Assembly: GCA_017438285.1 (NCBI GenBank)
Contig: JAFRVY010000024.1
Span: forward strand, 1 to 36,546
Length of the DNA: 36,546 nucleotides
From: Bacillota bacterium
GTDB taxonomy: Bacteria; Bacillota; Clostridia; Peptostreptococcales; Anaerovoracaceae
Direction: 5' to 3'
Part shown: piece by piece, positions 1 through 7,240 of the stretch
Layout of the letters: the number at the start of each line of letters is the position of its first letter
Numbering within the stretch: the first letter of the stretch is position 1
The notes under the pieces: model-generated
Databases searched by the model: none
What the model saw: only the letters and a program-made list of their open reading frames with translations
What the model was told of the DNA's origin: nothing
Program-made: the position numbers and the translations under genes

Positions 1-40
1 GCACTTCTTCGTGTGATAATGTAATATTAACTTGAGTCAT
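1..40 (-). CDS. IS256-family (mutator type) transposase, N-terminal fragment
   Basis: Only the first 13 residues are inside the window: MTQVNITLSHEEV. The beginning MTQV-x-(F/I)TL is typical of IS256-family DDE transposases, which cut and paste the element using its terminal inverted repeats. An AGGAGG at 48-53 (- strand) sits 7 bases before the ATG. Whether the rest of the gene is intact cannot be seen. The call is supported mainly by the matching terminal repeat just outside it. Confidence 0.65.
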   Translation of the reverse strand, partial: MTQVNITLSHEEV

Positions 41-116
41 GTTCAAACCTCCTGTTCATGTTTTGTGGTGATTACATTATACAGGATGAGCATGGCTCAT
101 TTTTTACAAATATGAA

Positions 117-144
117 TTTACACCATTATACGGACACAACTTTC
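117..144 (-). repeat. Terminal inverted repeat of the IS256-like element
   Basis: Read on the - strand this contains GTCCGTATAAT followed by GGTGTAAA. From memory, the IS256 terminal repeat has GTCCGTATAAT followed by TGTGTAAA, so the core is shared. Its distance from the transposase start (about 100 bases) also matches IS256 layout. Confidence 0.75.
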
Positions 145-165
145 CTTTGAGGCTAAGTCTCGTCT

Positions 166-211
166 AAACCCGACATTTACGGTCTTTGTTTTACTAAATG
201 TGTCGGGTTTT
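166..211. terminator. Hairpin, possible terminator between the IS and the next gene
   Basis: AAACCCGA (166-173) pairs with TCGGGTTT (203-210), and CATTTA (174-179) with TAAATG (195-200). There is a 2-base bulge and a 15-base loop. Only a short T-run follows (208-211), so termination would be weak. From 212 to 332 I see no gene and no convincing full promoter. Confidence 0.4.
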
Positions 212-332
212 GCTTCCGCATTCAATGACCTTCACAATTCCCGATTTGTATGAATCTTTCCACATGGAGGAATCTGTGGTAAATTATAAATAGTAACAGA
301 TGGTTTATTGTTGGGAGGGGAGATATATAACA

Positions 333-809
333 ATGAAATACTCGACTTACATATTGATGCAGATAATTGTTTGGGGAATTGGAATTGCGGCCTATGCAGT
401 TGTTTGTATTGCAATGCATTACAATGCGCAGCTATCCATTGGTATTTTTTGCATTATATTAATAGTTCTGTTATTGGCTGCGCTTCTTGTTTTGCAGAAC
501 GTTAGAAACAAGAAGTACCCTCAATGGAACAATCACTGGTATGGAGTGAGACTATGGAAAACGCCGCCGGCAATTATTGGTCTGATTGTTTTGCTGTGCG
601 TGGCGATGTTTGCGGTTGCTTTTTTTAGCGATTTAGACCTGCTTTGGTTTATTGTTGCTGTCATCGCAGGACTTTTGGACGTACCGGATTATTATTACGC
701 CCGAAAGTATGGCATGGACGAGATCCAGTCATGGGATGAACTGCTGCAGAAGCATCCGGGGGCAAAAGAAAGACTGAGCAAGGCTGCGTTAAAAAACTAC
801 TTGCGTTAA
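333..809 (+). CDS. Small polytopic membrane protein of unknown function
   Basis: A 158-residue protein with four likely membrane segments at about residues 6-28, 34-54, 80-99 and 103-118. A basic, Trp/Tyr-rich loop lies between the second and third, and a charged tail of about 35 residues ends in LLQKHPGAKERLSKAALKNY. I do not recognise a family. The start at 333 is preferred over the in-frame ATG at 300 because the only Shine-Dalgarno (GGGAGGGG, 313-320) lies between them; its 12-base spacing is long. The gene is visibly more AT-rich than the genes downstream and sits beside an insertion-sequence end, so it may be acquired or poorly conserved. Nothing in the sequence indicates a function. 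Confidence 0.7.
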   Translation: MKYSTYILMQIIVWGIGIAAYAVVCIAMHYNAQLSIGIFCIILIVLLLAALLVLQNVRNKKYPQWNNHWYGVRLWKTPPAIIGLIVLLCVAMFAVAFFSDLDLLWFIVAVIAGLLDVPDYYYARKYGMDEIQSWDELLQKHPGAKERLSKAALKNYLR

Positions 810-829
810 AAGTAGTATCCATATATAAT
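801..829 (+). promoter_or_regulatory. Sigma-A type promoter for rpsU
   Basis: TTGCGT (801-806), 17-base spacer, TATAAT (824-829). The predicted start is near 836, giving a leader of about 80 bases. The -35 abuts the stop codon of the upstream gene. A second TATAAT at 886-891 has no matching -35. Confidence 0.7.
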
Positions 830-836
830 ATCAACG

Positions 837-865
837 TTGCAAGATGACCTTTGTCATATCGGCAA
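837..865 (+). promoter_or_regulatory. Structured 5' leader of rpsU
   Basis: ATGAC (844-848) pairs with GTCAT (853-857) around a CTTT loop. Outside it TTGC (837-840) pairs with GCAA (862-865) across a small internal loop. The structure begins at the predicted transcription start. It may stabilise the mRNA or be a ribosomal-protein leader, but I cannot match it to a named leader family. Confidence 0.4.
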
Positions 866-915
866 GGACCGTTTTCAAGACGAACTATAATAATATGTCA
901 GGAGGTGAAACGGGG

Positions 916-1095
916 ATGGCACAGGTAATCGTAAGAGAAAATGAAAGCTTAGAGAGCGCTCTTAAGAGATTCAAGAGATCATGCGCCAGAGACGGCGTCA
1001 TGGCCGAGGTCAGAAAGAGGGAGCACTATGAAAAGCCAAGCGTAAAGAGAAAGAAGAAATCTGAGGCTGCTAGAAAAAAGGCTAAGAAATACTAA
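916..1095 (+). CDS. rpsU: Small ribosomal subunit protein bS21
   Basis: A 59-residue basic protein that joins the 30S subunit near the platform and helps position the mRNA Shine-Dalgarno region. It begins [20 protein letters not shown] and ends in a Lys/Arg-rich helix ([16 protein letters not shown]), both typical of bS21. An in-frame ATG at 844 would add 24 residues not found in the family. The start at 916 has GGAGGTG at 901-907, 8 bases upstream. It has its own promoter and is followed by an intrinsic terminator, then yqeY, which is its usual neighbour in Firmicutes. Confidence 0.97.
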   Translation: MAQVIVRENESLESALKRFKRSCARDGVMAEVRKREHYEKPSVKRKKKSEAARKKAKKY

Positions 1096-1111
1096 GCGAA
1101 AATAGAAACGT

Positions 1112-1140
1112 AAACGGCATCAGTTATGATGCCGTTTTTC
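1112..1140 (+). terminator. Rho-independent terminator between rpsU and yqeY
   Basis: AAACGGCATCA (1112-1122) pairs with TGATGCCGTTT (1127-1137) around a 4-base loop, followed by T's to 1139. It is probably partial, letting some transcription reach yqeY, because no separate yqeY promoter is evident. Confidence 0.85.
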
Positions 1141-1161
1141 ATAAGTAAAGGGAGGTAAGAT

Positions 1162-1614
1162 ATGTCACTGAAAGAAAAACTGAATGCAGATTTCAAAGAA
1201 GCTATGAAAGCGAAGGATAAGGTCAGAAAGGACACTATCAATTTCGTAAGAGCCGCTATCAAGCAGGTTGAAGTTGACACGAGAGAAGAAGTCGACGATC
1301 AGGGCGTCGCATCGATCCTTGCAAAGCAGATCAAGATGAGAAAGGACGCTCTGGGAGATTTTGAAACTGCAGGCAGAACCGATATGCTGGAACAGTACCA
1401 GGCTGAGATCGACGTACTCATGGAGTACATGCCGCAGCAGCTGACTGATGAAGAGCTCACGAACATCGTCAAGACCACGGCAGCTGAGCTGGGAATCGAA
1501 GAGGGTTCCGGCAAAGGTTCCATGGGCAAGCTCATGGGTCCGGTGATGGGCAAGGTCAAAGGCCTGGCCGACGGAAACGATGTCAAGAACATCGTCATGA
1601 AGTTCCTGGTATAA
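1162..1614 (+). CDS. yqeY: YqeY / GatB-like domain protein
   Basis: A 150-residue soluble protein of the YqeY family, which resembles the C-terminal tRNA-binding tail domain of the amidotransferase subunit GatB. Its cellular role is not well defined. Features seen: a Lys-rich N-terminal helix (SLKEKLNADFKEAMKAKDK), the segment VLMEYMPQQLTDEEL, and the C-terminal KGSMGKLMGPVMGKVKGLADG typical of the family. The Shine-Dalgarno is GGGAGGT (1150-1156). It lies directly behind rpsU, as in many Firmicutes, and 19 bases before ygiQ, so the two may be co-transcribed. Confidence 0.92.
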   Translation: MSLKEKLNADFKEAMKAKDKVRKDTINFVRAAIKQVEVDTREEVDDQGVASILAKQIKMRKDALGDFETAGRTDMLEQYQAEIDVLMEYMPQQLTDEELTNIVKTTAAELGIEEGSGKGSMGKLMGPVMGKVKGLADGNDVKNIVMKFLV

Positions 1615-1633
1615 GGAACGGCAGTAGAGAAAA

Positions 1634-3457
1634 ATGAGCGGTTTCCTGCCTGTTAACAAAACAGAAATGAAAGAGAGAGGATGGCATCAGGCTGACTTCG
1701 TCCTTGTAACGGGCGACGCCTACGTTGACCATCCTTCTTTTGGTACTGCAATAATAAGCAGGCTGCTCGAATCGAGGGGATACAAAGTCGCCATTCTGTC
1801 ACAGCCTGACTGGAAAAGCGCCGACGATTTCAGGCGCTTCGGAAGGCCGAGGCTGGGCTTTCTCATCAACAGCGGAAACGTCGATTCCATGGTGAACAAC
1901 TACTCCGTTTTCAAGCACAGGAGACGTACGGATGTATACTCTCCCGGCGGGAAGACGGGCAGAAGGCCGGACAGAGCCATTATCGTCTACAGCAACAGGG
2001 CGAAAGAGGCTTACAAGGACGTGCCCGTCATCATCGGCGGTCTGGAAGCGAGCCTGCGGCGTCTCGGTCACTACGATTACTGGTCGGATAAGGTCAGGCG
2101 CTCCGTGCTTCTCGATGCAAAGGCCGACCTGCTGGTCTACGGCATGGGAGAGCGAGCGGTCCTCGAGATAGCGGAAGCTCTTGATGCGGGCATCGAAGCC
2201 CGCGACATCAGCTGGATCAGAGGCACCTGTGTGCGCGTCGGCAAAATCGACGGCAGCGGCAGCTTCATCCCGGAAGAGGATGACGTGATCCTGCCGGAGT
2301 TCGACAGCATATGCGGCGACGACGGAAGATCGAAACAGGCATACAGCGAGAGCTTTGCGAAACAGTACCGAAGCAATGACGCGGTATGCGGCAAACGGCT
2401 CATCGAAAAATATACGGATACCTGCAGCGTCGTGCAGAATCCGCCGCAGCCGCCATTGGAGCAGATGGAACTGGACGATCTCTACGCGCTGCCGTACATG
2501 AGGACGTACCATCCAAGCTACGAAAAAGAGGGCGGCGTTCCCGCCATCAAGGAAGTGAAGTTCAGCATCACAGCCAACAGGGGATGCTTTGGCGGCTGTG
2601 CTTTTTGCGCGATCACATATCATCAGGGCCGCGAGGTCAGAGGCAGAAGCAAAGACTCCATCGTCAGCGAGGCAAAGGGCATGACAGAGGATCCTCAGTT
2701 CAAGGGATATATCCACGATGTGGGCGGACCGACGGCGAACTTCCATCATCCGTCCTGCAAAAAACAGCTGGAGCATGGCCTTTGCGGAAGCAAAGACTGT
2801 CTCTTCCCGAAGCCTTGCAGTCAACTGGATACGGATCACAGCGACTACCTTGACATGCTGGATGCGGTCAGAAGCATCGACGGCATCAAGAAGGTCTTTA
2901 TCCGTTCCGGCGTCAGATACGACTACATGCTGGCAGGCTGGAAGAATGGAAAGGGTCGGGATTTCATGCAGAGCCTTTGCAGGAACCATGTGAGCGGTAC
3001 CCTTAAGGTTGCGCCGGAGCACGTGTCGGGCGATGTGCTGAAGCAGATGCATAAGCCGGGCGTGGAGGTGTTCGAGCGGTTCCGCACTGAGTATGAACGT
3101 GAAAACAAAAAAGCAGGTCTGAAGCAGTACATGATCCCGTATTTCATCTCTTCCCATCCGGGAAGCACGATGGAGGACGCCATAGAGCTGGCGCTGTACC
3201 TGAAAGAAACGGGATTCGTACCGGATCAGGTGCAGGATTTCTATCCGACACCGGGAACGCTGGCGACCTGCATGTACCACACGGAGCGGGATCCGTTCAC
3301 CGGACAGCCGGTCTACGTGGCAAAAGATATGAAAGAGAAGAAGATGCAGAGGGCGCTTTTGCATTTCAATAAAAGAGAAAACCGCGGGCTTGTCATCGAG
3401 GCCCTGAAGACGGCCGGCCGTAAGGATCTGATTCCTGTTCTGACCCACGGGAGATAG
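1634..3457 (+). CDS. ygiQ: YgiQ-family radical SAM protein
   Basis: A 607-residue protein of the YgiQ family (radical SAM enzymes with an unusually long N-terminal extension; substrate unknown). The N-terminus FLPVNKTEMKERGW...DFVLVTGDAYVDHPSFG is the family hallmark. The 4Fe-4S ligands are C318, C322 and C325 in RGCFGGCAFC. Here the spacing is CX3CX2C, standard for radical SAM. Downstream Cys residues (about 377-395, HPSC...LCGSKDCLFPKPC) match the family's extra cysteine cluster. The Shine-Dalgarno is weak (AAGGA at about 1613-1617, far from the ATG), but the start agrees with the family N-terminus. It is followed by a 124-base gap that carries the promoter of the next unit. Confidence 0.93.
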   Translation: MSGFLPVNKTEMKERGWHQADFVLVTGDAYVDHPSFGTAIISRLLESRGYKVAILSQPDWKSADDFRRFGRPRLGFLINSGNVDSMVNNYSVFKHRRRTDVYSPGGKTGRRPDRAIIVYSNRAKEAYKDVPVIIGGLEASLRRLGHYDYWSDKVRRSVLLDAKADLLVYGMGERAVLEIAEALDAGIEARDISWIRGTCVRVGKIDGSGSFIPEEDDVILPEFDSICGDDGRSKQAYSESFAKQYRSNDAVCGKRLIEKYTDTCSVVQNPPQPPLEQMELDDLYALPYMRTYHPSYEKEGGVPAIKEVKFSITANRGCFGGCAFCAITYHQGREVRGRSKDSIVSEAKGMTEDPQFKGYIHDVGGPTANFHHPSCKKQLEHGLCGSKDCLFPKPCSQLDTDHSDYLDMLDAVRSIDGIKKVFIRSGVRYDYMLAGWKNGKGRDFMQSLCRNHVSGTLKVAPEHVSGDVLKQMHKPGVEVFERFRTEYERENKKAGLKQYMIPYFISSHPGSTMEDAIELALYLKETGFVPDQVQDFYPTPGTLATCMYHTERDPFTGQPVYVAKDMKEKKMQRALLHFNKRENRGLVIEALKTAGRKDLIPVLTHGR

Positions 3458-3524
3458 GAAGCCTACCCGCGGGAAACAGGGGACTGGCCCACGGGCATGA
3501 ACAAAGACTGGCCTACGGATTTCT

Positions 3525-3554
3525 TTGCCTTCGTACCGACGGATGTGGTAAGAT
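3525..3554 (+). promoter_or_regulatory. Promoter of the methyltransferase unit, extended -10
   Basis: TTGCCT (3525-3530), 18-base spacer, TAAGAT (3549-3554) preceded by TG at 3546-3547, the extended -10 spacing. The rest of the 3458-3581 gap holds only a short imperfect direct repeat, GACTGGCC(C/T)ACGG at about 3482 and 3506, of no evident function. Confidence 0.55.
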
Positions 3555-3581
3555 AGAGGCGACGAAAGGACATATTATTTC

Positions 3582-4886
3582 ATGAGCAAAGTCTACGATG
3601 TTTTGAATGCAATAGAAAACGGCCGCGTGCTGTTTGAGGAGATCATGAGCAGGGAGTCCTGCCCTGATTACAGGACCGATGAAATCTATGGAAACGGTCC
3701 GGAATCAGAGGCAGACATGCTCGCCTCCGGTGATAATCTGGTCTTCATGGAATATCTGCTCAAGAAAAAGGGAATGGCGGGTAAGGTCCAGCTCATCTAC
3801 GTGGATCCGCCGTTCTTTACCAACAGCAAATATCAGGCCTCGGTGCGTTTGGAATCCTCGAAACTGGGCAAGTCGCCGGTCATCAAGACGGGCGCCTACG
3901 ATGACAAGTGGGAGGACAGCATCGAGCAGTACCTCTCCATGCTGGCGGTCAGATTCCACATGATGCGTGAACTGCTTTCGGATACAGGCGTCATCTGGGT
4001 CCACCTGGACTGGCACGGCTCTCATTACGTGAAAATGCTCATGGACGAGATTTTTGGTGAGAACAACTTCATCAACGAGATCGCGTGGAATTACAAGTCG
4101 GGCGGCGCAAGCAAAAAGAGCTTTGCGAGAAAGCACGACACGATTCTTTTTTACAGCAAGACGAAAAAATACAAATTCAACATATTGAAAGAAAAGTCCT
4201 ACAACAGGGGACTGAAACCGTACAGGTTCAAGGGCGTCGAGGAGTTCCAGGACGAGATCGGCTGGTACACCATGGTCAACATGAAGGATGTGTGGAACAT
4301 CGACATGGTCGGCCGCACGTCCTCGGAGAGGACCGGATACGCTACCCAGAAACCCGAAAAGCTTCTGGCGCGCATCGTGGAAGCCGGCAGCGATGAAGGC
4401 GACATCTGCGCCGACTTTTTCTCCGGTTCGGGAACGCTGGGCGCTGTCTGCAACAGCCTCGGCAGGAAATGGATCATGTGCGACGAGGGAGATGTGGCTA
4501 CATCGAGCCAGATCCTCAGACTCAGCAGGCAAAAGGAAAAAGCGGAGGGCAGAGCCTTTGCAGTACTCAGGAACGCTGCCGAAGAGGTGGACGACAGGTC
4601 TTCGATCACCTTCTCGGAGGAGCTCGGTTGCCTGAGGATCCTGGATTACAAGCCGGACCGATTCGAACTCAGCGAGGCTGACGAAGAGGTCGCGGTCAAA
4701 TACATCGGCGAAGACGGCTCTTCGGCCATCAATTTCTGGAGCGTGGATTTCGATTTTGACGGTCAGATCCACCGATCCGATGAGATCGTCGAGAAGCGCG
4801 ATTTCTGCACGCTCAGGGGCGATTCTGTCCACGTCATAGGCTACGACGTGTTCGGCAACAGATTCCAGTGGCAAAAGAGAAAATGA
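3582..4886 (+). CDS. Orphan beta-class site-specific DNA methyltransferase (N6-adenine or N4-cytosine)
   Basis: A 434-residue amino-methyltransferase. Motif IV DPPF (residues 75-78) comes before the SAM-binding motif I DFFSGSGT (278-285), the order that defines the beta class used by type III Mod subunits and several type II enzymes. The segment WNYKSGGASKKSFARKHD followed by ILFYSK is typical of Mod-like enzymes. The stretch between the motifs is short for a target-recognition domain, and a C-terminal region of about 110 residues, rich in acidic residues, follows. DPPF does not by itself tell adenine from cytosine methylation. No restriction endonuclease or specificity subunit is nearby, so it looks solitary. 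A Shine-Dalgarno AAAGGA lies at 3565-3570, and it has its own promoter. The next gene begins 21 bases later. Confidence 0.85.
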   Translation: MSKVYDVLNAIENGRVLFEEIMSRESCPDYRTDEIYGNGPESEADMLASGDNLVFMEYLLKKKGMAGKVQLIYVDPPFFTNSKYQASVRLESSKLGKSPVIKTGAYDDKWEDSIEQYLSMLAVRFHMMRELLSDTGVIWVHLDWHGSHYVKMLMDEIFGENNFINEIAWNYKSGGASKKSFARKHDTILFYSKTKKYKFNILKEKSYNRGLKPYRFKGVEEFQDEIGWYTMVNMKDVWNIDMVGRTSSERTGYATQKPEKLLARIVEAGSDEGDICADFFSGSGTLGAVCNSLGRKWIMCDEGDVATSSQILRLSRQKEKAEGRAFAVLRNAAEEVDDRSSITFSEELGCLRILDYKPDRFELSEADEEVAVKYIGEDGSSAINFWSVDFDFDGQIHRSDEIVEKRDFCTLRGDSVHVIGYDVFGNRFQWQKRK

Positions 4887-4907
4887 TTATAGAGGATTGA
4901 TTTTAGA

Positions 4908-6038
4908 ATGGAAAAGATCATCAAAAAACAGGAAAACTACAAGAAAGGCCAGTGGTCCGGCGGAACGACAACGGAACAGGCTATTTATCCTGCGAAGGCG
5001 GAGTATCTGGACAGGGATTTCATCTGGCGTCTGAGTACGGCCGAATCCAGTGCAGAGGAGTCTTCCTTCACGAAACTTCCGGATTACGACCGCATCCTGA
5101 TGGTGCTCGAGGGCAGCGTCGTGCTGGCTCACGGCGATGAGCGCTCGGTAAAACTGGGACCGCTGGAGCAGGATGCCTTTGACGGTGCCGTCAAAACCAA
5201 GTGTTTCGGAACCCTCAAGAAGGACTACAACCTGATCATGCGCAAAGGCTGCAGGGGCCGCATGGAAGTCGTCGAGGCGTCTTCCGAAGCGAAGAACATC
5301 CCGCTGACCAAGCATAAGGATGCGCAGGACCAGGGACTGGGCGGAGAGTGCGTCTCCATCGGCATCTATTGTATGGAAGGTTACGTTATTGTGGCAACCG
5401 ATAATAATTCGGAGATGCTGCAGGCGGATCAGCAGATGATCATCAACTGTCAGCCGGGAGAAACGCTTTCAATTTCGGTCATGGGCGAAGGAAAATGCAT
5501 CTTCACGGAAGTCATCTTTGAGAAACAGGATATCTTCGCGGAAACGATCTCTGAGGAAGATGTCACGAGAAGCAATTATGTTGCGGCGCTGCATCTGTCA
5601 GTTGTTAACAACAAGTGGAGCAAGGTCATGAAGAGAGCCAGCCGCAGAGGCGAATGGTATGCCCCTGCGCTGGAAAGCAAGCTGCGGTTCCTGGACAAGT
5701 TCATGATCACCTTCGTGATCTGGGCGATCGGCGTGCTGCTGTGCCTTTGCACCATGAGCCTCGGCATCGAACCGAAGACGGTATTCCTGATCGTCGTTCT
5801 GTTTACCCTGGTGCACGTATTCCTGCTCAGACCGCTGATATATATGGCGGTGCTCCCGAAACCGATCGACGCGTACATCAAGAACTATGCTGATCTGAAC
5901 GCATATGAGAGGCAGCTCTTTGAGGAACAGATCGATTACGATCCGCATCAGGAGAAACTCATGTACAAGTACCGCGACAGAAGCGGGGAAGTGTACAAGA
6001 GCAGGAAAGATTTTATCAGCAGACTGAACAAGAAATAG
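4908..6038 (+). CDS. HutD/Ves-like cupin domain fused to a C-terminal membrane domain
   Basis: A 376-residue protein with two parts. Residues 1-205 resemble the HutD/Ves family of small bicupin proteins: WSGGTTTEQAIYP (16-28), FIWRLSTAESS (38-48), the DR pair at 61-62 and LEGS (67-70) are the recognisable signatures. Residues 264-284 and 290-312 are membrane segments, followed by about 60 charged cytosolic residues ending DFISRLNKK. HutD proteins are normally about 190 residues and soluble, with a role linked to histidine utilisation or metabolite sensing. No hut gene is present here. The Shine-Dalgarno AGAGGA (4891-4896) is 11 bases upstream. It lies between two methyltransferase genes and is probably co-transcribed with both. 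HutD assignment is from motif memory; the fusion itself is plain in the reading frame. Confidence 0.65.
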   Translation: MEKIIKKQENYKKGQWSGGTTTEQAIYPAKAEYLDRDFIWRLSTAESSAEESSFTKLPDYDRILMVLEGSVVLAHGDERSVKLGPLEQDAFDGAVKTKCFGTLKKDYNLIMRKGCRGRMEVVEASSEAKNIPLTKHKDAQDQGLGGECVSIGIYCMEGYVIVATDNNSEMLQADQQMIINCQPGETLSISVMGEGKCIFTEVIFEKQDIFAETISEEDVTRSNYVAALHLSVVNNKWSKVMKRASRRGEWYAPALESKLRFLDKFMITFVIWAIGVLLCLCTMSLGIEPKTVFLIVVLFTLVHVFLLRPLIYMAVLPKPIDAYIKNYADLNAYERQLFEEQIDYDPHQEKLMYKYRDRSGEVYKSRKDFISRLNKK

Positions 6039-6042
6039 CAAT

Positions 6043-7236
6043 ATGAAGATGGAATTGATAGCCACAGCAACCTTCGGCCTTGAAGCGGTCGTCCGCAGAG
6101 AGGTGGAGGCACTGGGCTATGAGATCATAAAAACTGAAGACGGGAAAGTGACATACAGTGGAGACGAGAGAGCGGTGATCCGTTCCAATCTCTGGCTTCG
6201 CAGCGCCGACAGAGTGCTCCTGAAAACGGCTGAATTCGAGGCCAAGACCTTCGAAGAACTCTTTCAGGGAGTCAAATCGGTGGAATGGGAGAGGATCATA
6301 CCTGTTGACGGCAGGTTTACCGTAACATGCTCTACTGTAAAGTCACAACTGCATCATCCTCCTTCGATACAGAGCGTCGCAAAAAAGGCCGTCGTTGAGA
6401 GGATGAAACTGGCTTACGGAAAGGAACGCTTCCCTGAAACCGGTGCGGACCATACCATCAAGGTAACGATCCTCAAGGACAGGGTCACACTGACGGTCGA
6501 TACGACGGGAATGGGCCTGCACAAGCGCGGATACAGGTTGGCGGACGTGGATGCCCCGATCAAAGAGACCCTGGCCGCTGCGATGATCCAGCTGAGCTTT
6601 TGGAACCGCGGTCGTATCCTGATCGACCCGTGCTGCGGCAGCGGTACGATTCCGATCGAAGCGGCCCTCATCGCCGGAAACATCGCGCCGGGGCTGAACA
6701 GAAGTTTTGACGCGGAGAAATGGGACTGCATTGACGCAGGCCTTTGGAAGGAAGAACGAAAGGCGGCCTTTGATGCCATCATCCCGCCGGAGCAGGTGAG
6801 CGGACGCATCATCGCCCGCGACATCGACAGCAGGGCGGTCAAGGCAGCCCGTGCAAACGCTGCCGAAGCCGGCGTTGAAGACTATATCGAGATCGAACGG
6901 GGCGACATCGCCCGATTTCAGCCGGCGGAGAACGATGCTGCGGCAATCAGCGCTGACCAGGTGCAGGGCGCTGCGGCAGGCCTTTGGACGAACGCCGTCA
7001 TTGTGACGAATCTGCCTTACGGCGTGCGTATCGGTTCCGAGGACGAGATACAGAGAATCTACAAGGCGCTCAGAAGCCTTTGCAGTGCGCATCCGGGCTG
7101 GTCGGTTTTTGCTATCACCTCCGATAAGGAAATGGAGAAGCAGATGGGAAGACGGGCCGACCGCCGCAGGAAGCTGTACAACGGAAACATAGAGACGACA
7201 TATTATCAGTTCCACGGCGCAAGGCCGAAGAAGTGA
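6043..7236 (+). CDS. THUMP-domain class I SAM-dependent RNA methyltransferase (YpsC/RlmL-N type)
   Basis: A 397-residue protein of the family that methylates guanine N2 in large-subunit rRNA (YpsC and the N-terminal half of RlmL). The N-terminus ELIATATFGLEAVVRREVEALGY is followed by a THUMP region (about 55-165). The Rossmann methyltransferase domain carries motif I DPCCGSGTIPIEAA starting at D195. The catalytic-motif position reads NLPY (323-326), whereas the family norm is NPPY. It starts 4 bases after the upstream stop with no clear Shine-Dalgarno, so translational coupling is likely. It ends 4 bases before the next gene. The substrate site is inferred from the family only. Confidence 0.88.
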   Translation: MKMELIATATFGLEAVVRREVEALGYEIIKTEDGKVTYSGDERAVIRSNLWLRSADRVLLKTAEFEAKTFEELFQGVKSVEWERIIPVDGRFTVTCSTVKSQLHHPPSIQSVAKKAVVERMKLAYGKERFPETGADHTIKVTILKDRVTLTVDTTGMGLHKRGYRLADVDAPIKETLAAAMIQLSFWNRGRILIDPCCGSGTIPIEAALIAGNIAPGLNRSFDAEKWDCIDAGLWKEERKAAFDAIIPPEQVSGRIIARDIDSRAVKAARANAAEAGVEDYIEIERGDIARFQPAENDAAAISADQVQGAAAGLWTNAVIVTNLPYGVRIGSEDEIQRIYKALRSLCSAHPGWSVFAITSDKEMEKQMGRRADRRRKLYNGNIETTYYQFHGARPKK

Positions 7237-7240
7237 TGCG

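Larger units (their letters stand above)
1..144 (-). mobile_element. End of an IS256-family insertion sequence (partial, runs off the left edge)
   Basis: The segment holds a transposase start (ATG at 40-38) with a strong Shine-Dalgarno and, about 100 bases outside it, a terminal repeat resembling that of IS256. The inward leader has a -10-like TATAAT (76-81, - strand) and a perfect 6-bp inverted repeat, ATGAGC-ATG-GCTCAT (86-100). Both are plausible control elements of the transposase, though no good -35 is visible. The outer boundary lies between about 139 and 144. It cannot be fixed, because the other end and the target duplication are outside the window. Family assignment rests on the repeat core and the protein start together. 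Confidence 0.75.

Noticed and set aside
246-263. Half-matching ARG box (TATGAAT...) upstream of the membrane gene
   Set aside because: Only the left half fits the operator pattern; the right half fails at fixed positions.
1799-3448. 549-codon open frame on the - strand opposite ygiQ
   Set aside because: No family features, and the composition is typical of an antisense shadow. The + strand frame has intact radical SAM motifs.
3482-3518. Imperfect direct repeat GACTGGCC(C/T)ACGG
   Set aside because: Two short copies with one mismatch and no associated structure or regular spacing. Not a CRISPR or an attachment site.
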